A program made the translations under genes and the position numbers. From assembly GCA_019245275.1 (NCBI GenBank), contig JAFARW010000164.1, forward strand, positions 1 through 5,257: a stretch of 5,257 nt of DNA, read 5' to 3'. Position 1 is the stretch's first letter, and every line of letters begins with the position of its first letter. This DNA is from Vulcanimicrobiota bacterium (lineage in GTDB: Bacteria; Vulcanimicrobiota; Vulcanimicrobiia; Vulcanimicrobiales; Vulcanimicrobiaceae). Shown here in pieces: positions 4,822 to 5,257 of the stretch. The notes below the pieces were generated by a model. That model was not told the DNA's origin, searched no databases, and saw nothing but the letters and a program-made list of their open reading frames with translations.

Positions 4822-5257
4822 TGGGCTGTACCGCGTTTCAACCCGATCTCACGGCTCGTGAGCAAGCCCGTTTCCTCTACGAAACGGTTTCCCCCGGTCT
4901 CTTCAAAGTCGCAGGCGACGAAGCAAAAGTACCGTGGCGCGTAGCTCCCGAGCCGTTCGCTTTGTCTCAGGCAACCTACGAAAAGATCTTGCGGATCGGC
5001 AATGACCTGCTCGCATTCTATAAAGCGCTCAATGCGCTTTACATCCGCAGCGCACGCGGCACTGCCCCGTCGTTCATCGCCGAATATCTCGATCAAGGCA
5101 AACCGGAGCACATCGTCCGTCTTTCGCGCCAGAATCGCTTCAAGAGCGAGTTGCCGGCCGTCATTCGCCCCGACTTGATCCTGACCGATGATGGGATGAT
5201 TGCGTCGGAACTCGACAGCGTTCCGGGTGGGATGGGATTCGTCGGCGCGATGGCTGA
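4821..5257 (+). CDS. Conserved-looking protein of unknown function, possible ATP-grasp-type ligase (N-terminal part)
   Basis: Open frame of 145 codons running off the right edge. The ATG at 4821 is the only reasonable start: an in-frame TAA lies at 4815-4817, and the start shares its A with the stop of the 22-codon ORF. Visible sequence begins MGCTAFQPDLTAREQARFLY. It contains VPWRVAPEPFALS at about 37-49, then an alpha-helical stretch (YEKILRIGNDLLAFYKALNALY), and ends with RPDLILTDDGMIASELDSVPGGMG at about 116-139. An RPD, then an acidic turn with Gly, then an E-x-D/N and Gly-rich loop recalls the N-terminal parts of glutathionylspermidine-synthase-like or circularly permuted ATP-grasp ligases. 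This is a weak resemblance and no ATP-binding residues are yet in view. No signal peptide is seen. The opposite-strand frame at 4767-5111 is judged a shadow. Confidence 0.72.
   Translation, partial: MGCTAFQPDLTAREQARFLYETVSPGLFKVAGDEAKVPWRVAPEPFALSQATYEKILRIGNDLLAFYKALNALYIRSARGTAPSFIAEYLDQGKPEHIVRLSRQNRFKSELPAVIRPDLILTDDGMIASELDSVPGGMGFVGAMA

Noticed and set aside
4767..5111. Minus-strand frame of 114 codons opposite the right-edge gene
   Set aside because: No recognisable motif. The plus-strand frame is open to the window edge, shows an active-site-like motif, and is coupled to an upstream frame, so the minus frame is judged an antisense shadow.

Overview
The window is a compact, protein-coding stretch of a bacterial chromosome with moderately high GC (roughly 55-60% by eye). 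There is no rRNA, tRNA, CRISPR array, transposase or phage gene. Nothing in it fixes the taxonomy. The tight gene packing, GTG/CTG starts, scarce Shine-Dalgarno sequences and possible leaderless starts would suit an environmental lineage (an uncultivated or MAG-type genome), but that is only an impression.

Left and centre (1-4190, minus strand): seven genes read right to left with no intergenic gaps. In transcription order they are a Cof-type HAD phosphatase, moaD, moaE, an alpha/beta hydrolase, a MoeB-rhodanese fusion, an RmlC-type sugar epimerase, and a YeaE-like aldo/keto reductase that runs off the left edge. Every junction overlaps by 1 to 4 bases: GTGA, TGATG, CTGA, ATGATGA, TGATG, TGATG. 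The recognisable core is the sulfur-insertion step of molybdenum cofactor synthesis. MoaD and MoaE form molybdopterin synthase. The MoeB-like protein adenylates the MoaD Gly-Gly tail, and its rhodanese domain can supply the sulfur. No moaA, moaC, mogA or moeA is in view. The hydrolase, epimerase, HAD phosphatase and reductase have no obvious role in that step and may simply be co-transcribed.

Divergent gap (4191-4271): 81 bases separate the operon from a plus-strand gene for a small predicted secreted protein (4272-4667), which has a clear signal peptide, a GTG start and a good ribosome binding site.

Right side (4668-5257, plus strand): 4668-4752 holds a nested inverted-repeat element (4676-4730) but no gene. 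A 22-codon reading frame (4753-4821) follows, with three Cys codons among its last five sense codons. Its stop overlaps the start of the next gene as TAATG. That gene (4821 to the edge) has no Shine-Dalgarno of its own and is cut by the window. Its visible part ends in an acidic, glycine-rich motif that weakly recalls ATP-grasp type ligases. The short frame looks like a Cys-codon-rich leader peptide, or less likely a small peptide product, and is the most interesting item here.
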